DNA of 64,000 nucleotides from Halorubrum sp. 48-1-W (GTDB lineage: Archaea > Halobacteriota > Halobacteria > Halobacteriales > Haloferacaceae). Location of the stretch: assembly GCF_003287355.1 (NCBI RefSeq), contig NZ_QMIM01000015.1, positions 61,364 through 125,363 on the forward strand, read 5' to 3'. Below are positions 18,058 through 27,032 of this stretch, one piece after another. Under the pieces are notes generated by a model. The model saw nothing but the letters and a program-made list of their open reading frames with translations, ran no database searches and was not told the DNA's origin. Each line of letters begins with the position of its first letter. Within the stretch, counting starts at the first letter, position 1. Both the position numbers and the translations under genes were made by a program.

Positions 18058-19782
18058 ATGAGTACCGACGCGCCGAGCGACGCCGGCTCCGAGTCCCGCT
18101 CCGAGGGTGCGGAGCCGGCGGCGTTCGCGGACGCCTGCGAGCGCCTCGTCGACCGTATCCTCGCGGGCGAGGTCGACCGCGAGAACCTGGAGTCCGCGAA
18201 ACTCGACGCCTGCTCGGAGTTCTCCTCGCCGAAGGTACCGAAGAACACCGAGATCCTGGAACACGCCCCCCCGGAGGCCCGCGACGACGTGATCGAGGTG
18301 GTTCGACGGAAGCCGGTCCGGACCGCCTCGGGGGTCTCGCCCGTGGCGATCATGACCTCGCCGAAGCTGTGTCCCCACGGGAAGTGTCTCTACTGTCCCG
18401 GCGGGCCGGCCTCCGAGTTCTCCTCCGCGCAGTCGTACACGGGCCACGAGCCCGCCGCCGCCCGCGGCGAACAGAACGACTACGATCCGTACGGACAGGT
18501 CACCCTGCGGCTCGAACAGCTCCGGAAGATCGGGCACCCGGTCGACAAGGTGGAGCTCATCCTCATGGGCGGGACGATGACCGCGCGCTCACACGACTAC
18601 CAGGAGTGGTTCGTCAAACGTGCGCTGGAGGCGATGAACGACTACGACCTCGAGACGGAGCCCGAACCGGCCGAGGGCGAGTCGTTCGCCCCCGACCCCG
18701 AAGAGACCGAGTTCCGATATCTGGAGGACGTGATAGCCGAGAACGAGACGAACGCGATCCGCAACATCGGGACGACCTTCGAGACGAAGCCCGACTGGTG
18801 TGACCCCGAGCAGATCGACCGCATGCTCGATCTCGGCGGGACGAAGGTGGAGGTGGGCGTCCAGACCACCTACGAGCGGATCAACCGCGAGATGCATCGC
18901 GGGCACGGTAACGAGGCGAGCCGAAACGCGAACCGTCGCCTGCGGGACGCCGCGTTCAAGGTCGGCTTCCACATGATGCCGGGCCAGCCGGGGATGACGA
19001 GGGAGATGTGTCTCGAGGACTTCCGCCAGCTGTTCGAGAACCCCGACTGGCGGCCCGACTACCTCAAGATCTACCCGACGCTCGTCGTGCGCGGGACCCG
19101 CGTGTACGACCGGTGGCACAACGACGAGTTCGAGCCGCTCTCGAACGAGGAGGCGGCCGACCTCGTCGCCGAGGTCATGGACGTCATCCCGAAGTACACG
19201 CGGCTCCAGCGCGTCCAGCGCGACATCCCCGCCGACTTCATCGACGGCGGCGTCTGGAAGTCGAACCTCCGCCAGCTCGCGGACCGGCGCGCCGAGGAGA
19301 AGGGGATCGTCCAGCGGGACATCCGCGCCCGCGAGGTGGGTCACAACGATGCCGACCCCGAACCTGACGACGTCGAACTCTCGGTGACGACCTACGAGGC
19401 CGGCGGCGGGACGGAACACTTCATCGCCTTCGAGGACCCCGTCCGCGACCTGCTCGTCGGCTTCTGTCGCCTGCGGTTCCCCTCGTTCGCGCCGGACCAG
19501 CCCGGCGCGCCCGGCACCGAGGCCGACGCGGTCCGCCGGGAGCTCGAGGACGCCGCCCTGGTGCGCGAACTCCACGTGTACGGGAGCGAGGTCGCGCTCG
19601 GCGGTGACGGCGACTGGCAGCATCGGGGGTACGGCAGGAAGCTCATCGAACGCGCCGAGGCACTCGCCCGCGACGCGGGCTACCGGAAGGTCGCCGTCAT
19701 CTCGGGGATCGGCGCGCGCGAGTACTACCGGAACAAGCTGGGATACCACCAGGACGGCCCCTACGTCTCGAAGCGGCTTTGA
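18058..19782 (+). CDS. elp3: Elongator-like tRNA uridine(34) acetyltransferase Elp3
   Basis: A 574-residue radical SAM enzyme that makes 5-carboxymethyl-uridine at tRNA wobble U34. The [4Fe-4S] motif is C105-x4-C110-x2-C113 (CPHGKCLYC). Conserved family segments follow: EVGVQTTYERINREMHRGH, FKVGFHMMPGQPGMT, RLQRVQRDIPADF and KGIVQRDIRAREVG. The C-terminal GNAT domain has QHRGYGRKLIERAE for acetyl-CoA. ATG 18058 is preceded by CACCCTTAACACC, an AT-richer promoter-like stretch. It is the sole Elongator subunit, as usual in archaea. Confidence 0.96.
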   Translation: MSTDAPSDAGSESRSEGAEPAAFADACERLVDRILAGEVDRENLESAKLDACSEFSSPKVPKNTEILEHAPPEARDDVIEVVRRKPVRTASGVSPVAIMTSPKLCPHGKCLYCPGGPASEFSSAQSYTGHEPAAARGEQNDYDPYGQVTLRLEQLRKIGHPVDKVELILMGGTMTARSHDYQEWFVKRALEAMNDYDLETEPEPAEGESFAPDPEETEFRYLEDVIAENETNAIRNIGTTFETKPDWCDPEQIDRMLDLGGTKVEVGVQTTYERINREMHRGHGNEASRNANRRLRDAAFKVGFHMMPGQPGMTREMCLEDFRQLFENPDWRPDYLKIYPTLVVRGTRVYDRWHNDEFEPLSNEEAADLVAEVMDVIPKYTRLQRVQRDIPADFIDGGVWKSNLRQLADRRAEEKGIVQRDIRAREVGHNDADPEPDDVELSVTTYEAGGGTEHFIAFEDPVRDLLVGFCRLRFPSFAPDQPGAPGTEADAVRRELEDAALVRELHVYGSEVALGGDGDWQHRGYGRKLIERAEALARDAGYRKVAVISGIGAREYYRNKLGYHQDGPYVSKRL

Positions 19783-19824
19783 GCCACCGAAACGGATAAC
19801 CCGGCGGTGGGCGATCGCTCCGGC

Positions 19825-20838
19825 ATGGCCCTCCACGCGGTCGATAACGTCCAACGAGCCCTCGGCGTCACTCGGGAGTTCCTGACCCCGGTCGACGCTC
19901 GGCGCCTGTCGAAACTCGCCGTCGTCGCGTTCTTCGTCGGGGGCGGCGTGAGCCTCCCGTCGGTACAGTTCAACGCCTCCGCCCCGTCCGAGGGGATACC
20001 CGTGAACGGGTTCCCGGACACGCTTCCCGGCTCCTTCCCGGCGGATCCCCTCGTGATCGTCGCTGTGCTCGTCGGCGCGGGGGTCCTCCTCGGGGCGCTG
20101 TTCGCGTTCGTCGGCGCGGTCATGGAGTTCGTCCTGATCGAGTCGCTCCGGACCGGCGAGGTGTCGATCCGCCGCTATTGGCGTCGTCGATGGCGACAGG
20201 GGTTCCGGCTGTTCGTCTTCCGGGTCGCTATCGGGCTCCCGATGCTCGTGGGAGTCCTCGGCTGGCTCGTGCTGGTCTTCGTCCCGCTCTTCACCGGACG
20301 CGACCCCGCGATCCCGTTCGTGGCGTTCCTCGTCGGCATCCCGGTACTGCTCGTCGTCGGCGTCGTCTACGGGCTGGTTTCGGGGTTCACGACCTCCTTC
20401 GTCGTCCCCCTCATGATCCGGTTCGATTCGGGGGTGATCGCGGCGTGGCGGCGGCTCTGGCGGTCGATCACGGCCGCGTGGAGACAGTACCTCGCCTACG
20501 CTGTCATCGCGTTCCTGCTGACGGTCGCCGTCGGACTCGTCGCGTCGATCGCGGTGGGGCTCGTCGCGGTCGTGCTCGCCGTCCCGTTCGTTCTCGTCGC
20601 CATGGTCACGCACGTCGCCGTCTCGCTCTCGTCGACGGTCGGTATCGTCGTCCTCGTCGGCCTGGGGCTCCTGTTCGGCGTGACGATGCTCGCGGTGTGG
20701 GCGCTCGCACAGGTCCCGGTGGTGACGTACCTCCGGTACTACGCGCTCCTCGTTCTCGGGGACGTCGACGAGTCGTTCGATCTCGTCTCGGACTGGCGGG
20801 ACGCCGTCGACGACCGACCGTCCGAAGGCGACGGTTGA
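19825..20838 (+). CDS. Polytopic membrane protein, haloarchaeal family of unknown function
   Basis: A 337-residue protein with about six hydrophobic segments: two in the N-terminal half, a pair around 130-190, and a long pair around 220-300. Basic loops (RRYWRRRWRQGFR; RRLWRSITAAWRQ) alternate with helices. The layout (N-terminal AVDNVQRALGVTREFLTPVD, then repeated membrane modules) is that of a widespread haloarchaeal DUF family. No catalytic residues are seen. The start is MALHAVDN. The end of the gene is part of a perfect 21-bp duplication. Confidence 0.8.
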   Translation: MALHAVDNVQRALGVTREFLTPVDARRLSKLAVVAFFVGGGVSLPSVQFNASAPSEGIPVNGFPDTLPGSFPADPLVIVAVLVGAGVLLGALFAFVGAVMEFVLIESLRTGEVSIRRYWRRRWRQGFRLFVFRVAIGLPMLVGVLGWLVLVFVPLFTGRDPAIPFVAFLVGIPVLLVVGVVYGLVSGFTTSFVVPLMIRFDSGVIAAWRRLWRSITAAWRQYLAYAVIAFLLTVAVGLVASIAVGLVAVVLAVPFVLVAMVTHVAVSLSSTVGIVVLVGLGLLFGVTMLAVWALAQVPVVTYLRYYALLVLGDVDESFDLVSDWRDAVDDRPSEGDG

Positions 20839-20870
20839 TCGTTCACGAGCGACGGTTGATCGTTCACGAG
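20829..20870. repeat. Perfect 21-bp tandem duplication over a stop codon
   Basis: The unit starts CGACGGTTGATCGTTCACGA and ends G. Copies at 20829-20849 and 20850-20870 are identical. The first copy contains the TGA of the membrane-protein gene. Confidence 0.9.
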
Positions 20871-20945
20871 CGATTGCCGACCGTCCGCCGTTCGTCCCCG
20901 CCCGTACAACGACACGCCTTTTCCCGGCCCGCGTGTGGAGTCCGT

Positions 20946-23132
20946 ATGGACCCGAAGCGGGAGCTATCGAGCATCGACCTGAGCGCGCTCGTCACCGAGC
21001 TCGGCCGGTACGAGGGCGCCAAGGTCGACAAGGCGTACCTCTACGACGACGACCTGCTCCGGCTGAAGCTGCGCGACTTCGACCACGGCCGCGTCGAGCT
21101 CATGATCGAGGTCGGCGACGTGAAGCGCGCGCACGTCGCGGACGCCGAACACGTCGCCGACGCGCCCGGGCGGCCGCCGAACTTCGCGAAGATGCTGCGG
21201 AACCGGCTGTCGGGTGCGGACTTCGCGGGCGTCACCCAGTACGAGTTCGACCGGATCCTCACCTTCGAGTTCGAGCGCGAGGACGAGAACACGACGCTCG
21301 TCGCGGAGCTGTTCGGACAGGGCAACGTCGCAGCGCTCGACGAGACCGGCGAGGTCGTCGGCTCGCTGTCGACCGTCCGACTCAAGTCCCGCACGGTCGC
21401 GCCCGGCGCGCAGTACGAGTACCCCGCTTCGCGGCTCAACCCCCTCGACGTGAGCCTCGACGCGTTCGTCCGCCACATGGACGAGTCCGACACCGACGTG
21501 GTCCGGACGCTCGCGACCCAGCTCAACCTCGGCGGCCTCTACGCCGAGGAAGTGTGCTCCCGCGCGGGCGTCGAGAAGGAGACGCCGATCGATGAGGCGG
21601 ACGAGGGGACCTACCGGGCACTCCACGGGGCGCTCGAGGACATCGCCGACCGGCTCCGGTCCGGCGACATCGACCCGCGCGTCTACGAGGAGCCGCTCGA
21701 CGGGGCCGAAGACGGGGCGCCCGACGACTCGGACGCGGGGTCGACTGACCGTCCAGTGGTCGACGTCACGCCCTTCCCGCTGTCGGAACGCGAGGGACTC
21801 CCGAGCGTCGGGTTCGACTCGTTCAACGCCGCGGTCGACGAGTACTTCTACCGGCTCGCGCGCGACGACGAGGGGGCCGGGGACGCCCCCGCCGACGCGG
21901 CCCCCTCCCGGCCGGACTTCGAGGAAGAGATCGCCAAACAGGAGCGGATCATCGAACAACAGCGCGGGGCGATCGAGGGGTTCGAAGCGCAGGCTGAGAC
22001 GGAGCGCGAGCGCGCGGAGCTCGTGTACGCCCACTACGACCTCGTCGACGAGGTGCTCTCGACGGTCCGGGAGGCCCGCGGGAACGACGTCTCCTGGGAG
22101 GAGATCGAGGAGACGCTCGAGGCGGGCGCGGAACGCGGGATCCCGGCGGCGGAGGCGGTCGTCGACGTCGACGGGAGCGCGGGGACCGTCACGGTCGAGC
22201 TCGGCGAGGACGGCCTCGCCGTCGAGCTGGAGGCCGACGACGGCGTCGAGGTGAACGCCGACCGGCTCTACCGGGAGGCGAAACGGATCGAGGAGAAGAA
22301 GGCGGGCGCCGAGGAGGCGATAGCGTCGACACGGGAGGAGCTCGAGGCGGTCAAAGAACGGAAGGCTGCGTGGGAGGAGGGGGACGCGGAGCCCGGAACG
22401 GGCGACGACGACGGGGACGAAGCGGGCGACGGGGAGTACGAGGTCGACTGGCTCTCGCGTAAATCGATCCCGATCCGGCGTCCGGACGACTGGTACGAGC
22501 GGTTCCGCTGGTTCCACACCTCGACGGGGTACCTCGTCATCGGCGGGCGCAACGCCGACCAGAACGAGGAGCTCGTCAAGAAGTACATGGGGAAACACGA
22601 CCGCTTCTTCCACACGCAGGCACACGGCGGGCCGGTGACGCTGTTGAAGGCGGCCGGTCCGTCGGAGTCGGCGGACCCCGTCGACTTCGCCGAGGAGACC
22701 CTGCGGGAGGCCGCGCAGTTCGCCGTCTCGTACTCCTCGGACTGGAAGGACGGCCGCGGCGCGGGCGACGCCTACATGGTCGAGCCGGATCAGGTGTCGA
22801 AGACGCCGGAGAGCGGCGAGTACATCGAGAAGGGGAGCTTCGTGATCCGGGGCGACCGAACCTACTTCGAGGACGTGCCCTGTCGGGTCGCCGTCGGCGT
22901 CCAGTGCGAGCCCGTCACACGCGCGATCGGCGGGCCACCGTCGGCGATCGAAGGGCGGGCGGCCGCCCACGTGACGCTGGAGCCGGGGATGTACGCACAG
23001 AACGACGCCGCGATGATGGCCTACCGGACCCTCAAGGAGCGTTTCGCCGATCAGTCGTTCGTGCGGAAGGTCGCGAGCGCGGACCGCCTTCAGGAGTTCC
23101 TCCCGCCAGGCGGCTCGGAGCTCGTGGAGTGA
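20946..23132 (+). CDS. RqcH/NEMF-type ribosome-associated quality control protein
   Basis: A 728-residue NFACT protein. The N-terminal NFACT-N domain contains ELSSIDLSALVTELG and PNFAKMLRNRLSGA. A helix-hairpin region follows (about 190-230), then a long coiled coil (about 315-365 and 440-480), then the NFACT-R domain: WYERFRWFHTSTGYLVIGGR, HGGPVTLLKA, and an end reading GPPSAIEGRAAAHVTLEPG. The family binds split large ribosomal subunits carrying peptidyl-tRNA; bacterial and archaeal RqcH adds C-terminal Ala tails. An acidic Glu/Asp insertion (about 255-330) is haloarchaeal. Confidence 0.92.
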   Translation: MDPKRELSSIDLSALVTELGRYEGAKVDKAYLYDDDLLRLKLRDFDHGRVELMIEVGDVKRAHVADAEHVADAPGRPPNFAKMLRNRLSGADFAGVTQYEFDRILTFEFEREDENTTLVAELFGQGNVAALDETGEVVGSLSTVRLKSRTVAPGAQYEYPASRLNPLDVSLDAFVRHMDESDTDVVRTLATQLNLGGLYAEEVCSRAGVEKETPIDEADEGTYRALHGALEDIADRLRSGDIDPRVYEEPLDGAEDGAPDDSDAGSTDRPVVDVTPFPLSEREGLPSVGFDSFNAAVDEYFYRLARDDEGAGDAPADAAPSRPDFEEEIAKQERIIEQQRGAIEGFEAQAETERERAELVYAHYDLVDEVLSTVREARGNDVSWEEIEETLEAGAERGIPAAEAVVDVDGSAGTVTVELGEDGLAVELEADDGVEVNADRLYREAKRIEEKKAGAEEAIASTREELEAVKERKAAWEEGDAEPGTGDDDGDEAGDGEYEVDWLSRKSIPIRRPDDWYERFRWFHTSTGYLVIGGRNADQNEELVKKYMGKHDRFFHTQAHGGPVTLLKAAGPSESADPVDFAEETLREAAQFAVSYSSDWKDGRGAGDAYMVEPDQVSKTPESGEYIEKGSFVIRGDRTYFEDVPCRVAVGVQCEPVTRAIGGPPSAIEGRAAAHVTLEPGMYAQNDAAMMAYRTLKERFADQSFVRKVASADRLQEFLPPGGSELVE

Positions 23133-23202
23133 CCGAGCGGGAACTCGGGACCGGCCCGTCCCGGAACGCGACCCTTTCAAGCCCCCGCGACCGAACGTGA
23201 CC

Positions 23203-23586
23203 ATGAGCTTCGAGGCGCTCCCCGACGGGTGGCGGGTGTGGAACGAGGAGCCGAGCGGGCGGGCCATCCTCGTCTACCGGCCGGACGTCTTCGACGGCGA
23301 GGACGTCCCGCCCGAGTGTCTGCCGACGATCTACCTGACGAACGGCGCGCGGAACGCCCGGCCGGGGTCGGGCCAGTACGCGACAGACGAGTGGCACGTC
23401 GTCCTCTTCTTAGAGCCCGAGATCGAGGCGGTAGCCGAGACGCACGGGAGCCGCGAGGCGGGTGCGGACGCCGCCGTCGACGTCGCCGAGCGGTTCGCTG
23501 CCGGCGAGATCGACTATCGGGCAGCCTATCAGGTCCCCCGAGAGGCGTACTTCGAGCGGTTGGACGAGCTCGTCGGCGGGGGGTGA
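23203..23586 (+). CDS. Conserved haloarchaeal protein, 127 residues
   Basis: It reads MSFEALPDGWRVWNEEPSGR, then ILVYRPDVFDGEDVPPECLP, WHVVLFLEPEIEA and an acidic helical end. It matches my memory of a haloarchaeal single-domain DUF (DUF5820-like), which I cannot verify here. CGACCCTTTCAAGCCC ahead of the ATG has the look of a promoter. It is transcribed in the same direction as purF. Confidence 0.75.
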   Translation: MSFEALPDGWRVWNEEPSGRAILVYRPDVFDGEDVPPECLPTIYLTNGARNARPGSGQYATDEWHVVLFLEPEIEAVAETHGSREAGADAAVDVAERFAAGEIDYRAAYQVPREAYFERLDELVGGG

Positions 23587-23656
23587 CCCGACCGCCGGCG
23601 GGCGGTCGCTCGGTCCCTCGTTTCACGGTTCTCGACCTCCCGTTTCACGGGTGGCG

Positions 23657-23672
23657 ATCCACACACGTGGAT
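23657..23672. promoter_or_regulatory. Inverted repeat upstream of purF, candidate operator
   Basis: ATCCAC, four bases, GTGGAT form a perfect 6-bp-arm inverted repeat about 80 bp before the purF start. CGTTTCACGG is also repeated twice nearby (about 23620-23650). A TATA-like TTTTTATCG lies at about 23717-23725. A purine-responsive repressor site is possible but unproven. Confidence 0.35.
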
Positions 23673-23748
23673 AAGACGCGTCCACTCTGCGGGGTCGAAC
23701 GCCACGAACACGAGGGTTTTTATCGATTCCGGCCCCAGGGTCGCGTAC

Positions 23749-25248
23749 ATGAACGCCGGTGGGGACCACACCGTCGACGAGCCGCGAGAGAAGTGCGGTG
23801 TCGTCGGCGTCTCGCTCGCGGAGAGGGGCGCCGCGCGGCCGTTGTACTACGCGCTGTACGCGCTCCAACACCGCGGCCAGGAGTCGGCCGGGATCGTCAC
23901 GCACGACGGGTTTCAACAACACAGCCACGTCGAGCGCGGGCTCGTCGGCGACGCCTTCCAGCCGGGCGACCTGGAATCGTTGGCCGGCTCGACGGGTATC
24001 GGCCACGTGCGCTACCCGACGGCGGGGAGCCTCGACAAGAGCTGTGCGCAACCCTTCTCGGTGTCGTTCAAGTCGGGGTCGCTGGGGCTCTCACACAACG
24101 GAAACCTCGTGAACGCCGACGAGGTTCGCGAGGAGTTGGCCACAGCCGGCCACGCGTTCACCTCCGACGGCGACACGGAGGTCATCGCCCACGACATCGC
24201 GCGGAACCTGCTGGAGGAGGACCTCGTCCGCGCGGTCAAACACACGATGAACCGGATCCACGGCTCCTACTCGCTGGCCATCACGCACGACGACACCGTG
24301 CTCGGCGTACGCGACCCGATGGGGAACCGGCCGCTGTGTCTCGGCAGGCTCGCCGATGGCTACGTGATCGCGAGCGAGTCCGCCGCCATCGACACCCTCG
24401 ACGGGGAGCTGATCCGGGACGTCCGCCCAGGCGAACTCGTCGTGCTCGAACCCGACGGCTCCGGCTACGACACCTACCAGCTCGTCGAGGCGGACTCGAC
24501 GGCCCACTGCTTCTTCGAACACGTCTACTTCGCGCGCCCCGACTCCGTGATCGACGGCGAACTGGTCTACGAGGTGCGCCGGGAGCTCGGCCGGAAGCTG
24601 TGGGAGGAGTCCGGCGTCGAGTCCGACGTGGTGATGCCCGTCCCCGACTCCGGACGGGCGTTCGCCTCCGGGTACGCCGACGCCGCCGCGGAAACCACCC
24701 CCGACGGCGACCCGCGACCCGATGACGAGGGCGGGATCGAGTTCGCGGAGGGACTGATGAAGAACCGGTACGTCGGCCGGACGTTCATCATGCCGACACA
24801 GGACGAGCGCGAGCGCGCGGTCAGGTTGAAGCTCAACCCGATCCGCTCGACCGTCGAGGGGAAGTCGGTCACCATTATCGACGACTCCATCGTCCGCGGG
24901 ACGACCTCGACACAGCTCGTCGAGTTGGTCCGCGAGGCGGGCGCGGAGGAGGTCCACCTCCGGATCGGCGCGCCGCCGATCGTCGCACCCTGTTACTTCG
25001 GGATCGACATGGCGACACGCGAGGAGCTCATCGCCTCCGATACGTCGACCGAGGAGATCCGCGAGCGGGTCGAGGCCGACTCGCTGTCGTACCTCTCGAT
25101 CGACGCGGTCGCGGCGGCGCTCGATGCGAGCCGCGCGGACCTCTGTCTGGGCTGTGTGACCGGCGAGTACCCCTTCGACGTCGAGGGTGAGGAGACGGAC
25201 CGGCCCGTCGACAGTCCCTCGCGGGGCGCGACCGCGGCCGACGACTGA
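23749..25248 (+). CDS. purF: Amidophosphoribosyltransferase
   Basis: A 499-residue enzyme that makes phosphoribosylamine from PRPP and glutamine, the first step of purine synthesis. The Ntn glutaminase nucleophile Cys is in EKCGVVGVSL (exposed after processing of about 15 residues). QHRGQESAGI, GHVRYPTAG and SHNGNLVN are glutaminase motifs. The PRPP loop is VTIIDDSIVRGTT. GDPRPDDEG marks an acidic insertion. CLGCVTGEYP near the end has the C-x2-C seen in many PurF proteins, which can hold an Fe-S cluster. Confidence 0.96.
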   Translation: MNAGGDHTVDEPREKCGVVGVSLAERGAARPLYYALYALQHRGQESAGIVTHDGFQQHSHVERGLVGDAFQPGDLESLAGSTGIGHVRYPTAGSLDKSCAQPFSVSFKSGSLGLSHNGNLVNADEVREELATAGHAFTSDGDTEVIAHDIARNLLEEDLVRAVKHTMNRIHGSYSLAITHDDTVLGVRDPMGNRPLCLGRLADGYVIASESAAIDTLDGELIRDVRPGELVVLEPDGSGYDTYQLVEADSTAHCFFEHVYFARPDSVIDGELVYEVRRELGRKLWEESGVESDVVMPVPDSGRAFASGYADAAAETTPDGDPRPDDEGGIEFAEGLMKNRYVGRTFIMPTQDERERAVRLKLNPIRSTVEGKSVTIIDDSIVRGTTSTQLVELVREAGAEEVHLRIGAPPIVAPCYFGIDMATREELIASDTSTEEIRERVEADSLSYLSIDAVAAALDASRADLCLGCVTGEYPFDVEGEETDRPVDSPSRGATAADD

Positions 25249-25336
25249 ACCGACCCTCGGCGATCCGAACCCGCCGCGTTCCCGAACGCGCGGAACGTAT
25301 CGGGAGCTTAAATACGCCGACGTTCGACATGCGCGT

Positions 25337-26035
25337 ATGACAGCGAACGCCGACGAGCCGTCGATGAGTCGTCGCGGCTTCCTCCGTTCGGGGAGCGCGA
25401 CCGTCGTCGCGGCGGCGGGGCTCGCCGCGGGGACCGGAACCGGCGCCGCCCAGTACGACGGGTGGCTGGACGACGTCGACAACTACGACGGCACCCACGA
25501 CTACCGTGGCGAGGACGAGGTCACGGTCGAGGTCGGCGCGGGCGACAACGGCCTGCTGTTCGCCCCGCCAGCGATCCTGATCGATCCCGGAACGAGCGTC
25601 GTGTGGGAGTGGACCGGGGCGGGGGGCGCACACAACGTCGTCGCCGACGACGAGACGTTCGACAGCGGCGAGGCGGTCGAAGAGGAGGGAACCACCTTCG
25701 AGTACACCTTCGAGGACGCGAGCGAGGGCGACGTCTTCAACTACCTCTGTGTACCCCACGAGACGGTCGGAATGAAGGGATCGGTCGCGATCGGTGACGT
25801 CGACGACGACATCGTGAGCCCGGACGGCGGAGATGGCGACGGCGACGACGGCGGGGAGGGCGACGGCGACGACGGTGGGGACGGCGACGGCGACGACGAC
25901 GGGGAAGGCGACGGGGGCGGTCGCACCCTCTCCGCGAGCGACCTCGGTGCGCTCGCACTCGGTCTCGGCGTCGCCGGCTCCCTGCTCGTACCGTTGTTCT
26001 ACGCAGCCCACCGCAAAGCGGAGAAGAACCGGTAG
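25337..26035 (+). CDS. Halocyanin-like cupredoxin, Tat-exported and membrane-anchored
   Basis: A 232-residue copper protein. A twin-arginine signal (SRRGFLRSGSAT) is followed by a hydrophobic stretch ending at about residue 42. The cupredoxin domain has type-1 copper ligands in GAHNVVADD (His) and CVPHETVGM (Cys, His, Met). A long Asp/Gly linker and a C-terminal membrane helix (about 205-225) follow. It probably carries electrons on the outer face of the membrane. It has no lipobox Cys, so the anchor is the C-terminal helix. Confidence 0.93.
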   Translation: MTANADEPSMSRRGFLRSGSATVVAAAGLAAGTGTGAAQYDGWLDDVDNYDGTHDYRGEDEVTVEVGAGDNGLLFAPPAILIDPGTSVVWEWTGAGGAHNVVADDETFDSGEAVEEEGTTFEYTFEDASEGDVFNYLCVPHETVGMKGSVAIGDVDDDIVSPDGGDGDGDDGGEGDGDDGGDGDGDDDGEGDGGGRTLSASDLGALALGLGVAGSLLVPLFYAAHRKAEKNR

Positions 26036-26082
26036 TCCCGAGCCCGCGCCGTCGCCGCGTCGACCTCCACGGTTCTCGCCCG

Positions 26083-26643
26083 TCAGAACAGGTGATACAA
26101 GAGGAGGTAGACGCCGATCCCCATGGCGAAGGAGACGAGCCAGAGGACCGCGCCGACGAACCCGACCTGCGCGTGGCGGGTACGGTACAGCTCCTCGTAC
26201 GGTCGGGTGGCCGCGAGGATCAGCGCGTAGAAGACGAACGGGATACAGACGATCGCGAACAGGATGTGGATCCCGAGGAACGGGAGGTAGAGGTAGGTGT
26301 AGACGGCTTCCGGCCCGGGGAACTCGGCGGTGCCGACGAGGATCAGCCGGTAGAGGTAGCCGGCGAGGAAGGCAGTGAACAGCGCGAACGACGCCAACAT
26401 GAACGCTCGGTGTCGTTCGACGTTCCCGCGGGCGATCCCCCGCCAGCCGAGGAGGATCGTGGCGATCGCGGTCGCGGAGATCACAGCGTTCAGGTGCGGG
26501 ATCGCGGCGATCGTCGCGTCGCTCGCGCGCGGCAGGAGGCTACTCGGGATGACGCCGCCGACGGCCCCGAAGACGAGCGCGAGCGACACGACGGAGGCGA
26601 CGGCGGTCAGAAACGGGACGTTCTCTCGGGCCCACTCTCGCAT
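26083..26643 (-). CDS. DUF420-family membrane protein
   Basis: A 186-residue protein with five hydrophobic helices. PHLNAVISATAIATILLG, RHRAFMLASFALFTAFLAGYL and HILFAIVCIPFVFYAL contain the three conserved His positions of DUF420, a family related to haem-copper oxidase accessory proteins (CtaM-like). Its location next to a halocyanin fits a respiratory role, by inference. The start is MREWAREN at 26643, because the upstream frame overlaps the tRNA region. Confidence 0.88.
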   Translation of the reverse strand: MREWARENVPFLTAVASVVSLALVFGAVGGVIPSSLLPRASDATIAAIPHLNAVISATAIATILLGWRGIARGNVERHRAFMLASFALFTAFLAGYLYRLILVGTAEFPGPEAVYTYLYLPFLGIHILFAIVCIPFVFYALILAATRPYEELYRTRHAQVGFVGAVLWLVSFAMGIGVYLLLYHLF

Positions 26644-26782
26644 GTCACTGGGGTTGGTTCGAAGCGCCAAACCGGTGCCGATCCCGGCGCGTCTCGCGAT
26701 GCCATCGGCCGGCACGCCGGTGTCGAATGGAAGGGCTTTTAATCTGGGACGGGGTACGTCGAAACGCGAGAAAACGACGCGA

Positions 26783-26867
26783 GCGTGGGTAGCCAAGCCA
26801 GGCCAACGGCGCAGCGTTGAGGGCGCTGTCCTGTAGAGGTCCGCCGGTTCAAATCCGGTCCCACGCA
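26783..26867 (+). tRNA. tRNA-Leu (anticodon GAG)
   Basis: An 85-nt class II tRNA. The acceptor stem is GCGTGGG with CCCACGC and discriminator A. The anticodon arm CAGCG-TTGAGGG-CGCTG gives anticodon GAG. A long variable arm (CCTGTAGAGG) and T-arm GGTTCAAATCC follow. CCA is not encoded. It lies on the opposite strand to the DUF420 gene. Confidence 0.96.
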
Positions 26868-27032
26868 TCGTACACGGCGGCACACCCGCCACACCGATGC
26901 ACGGTGTTGTCTCTACGACAGCACCCACGCACAACTCCTACGGACGTCGCACTCGGAGCGACTGCGTCGCCGGCGGGGCGTTCCGCGGCGAACTGCCACC
27001 CTTTTAGTCCCGCCACGCCGGAGTGGGCCCTA

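Noticed and set aside
16836..18803. 655-codon plus-strand frame over gcvT and elp3
   Set aside because: Out of frame with both real genes and extremely Arg/Gly-rich, as expected for the second frame of GC-rich coding DNA.
18589..20613. 674-codon minus-strand frame opposite elp3
   Set aside because: It is a shadow frame; the Elp3 radical SAM and GNAT motifs are on the plus strand and the antisense reading is low-complexity Arg/Asp.
20964..23267. 767-codon minus-strand frame opposite the RqcH gene
   Set aside because: Antisense shadow of a GC-rich gene; Arg/Val/Leu-rich composition and no domain, while the plus strand has a full NFACT fold.
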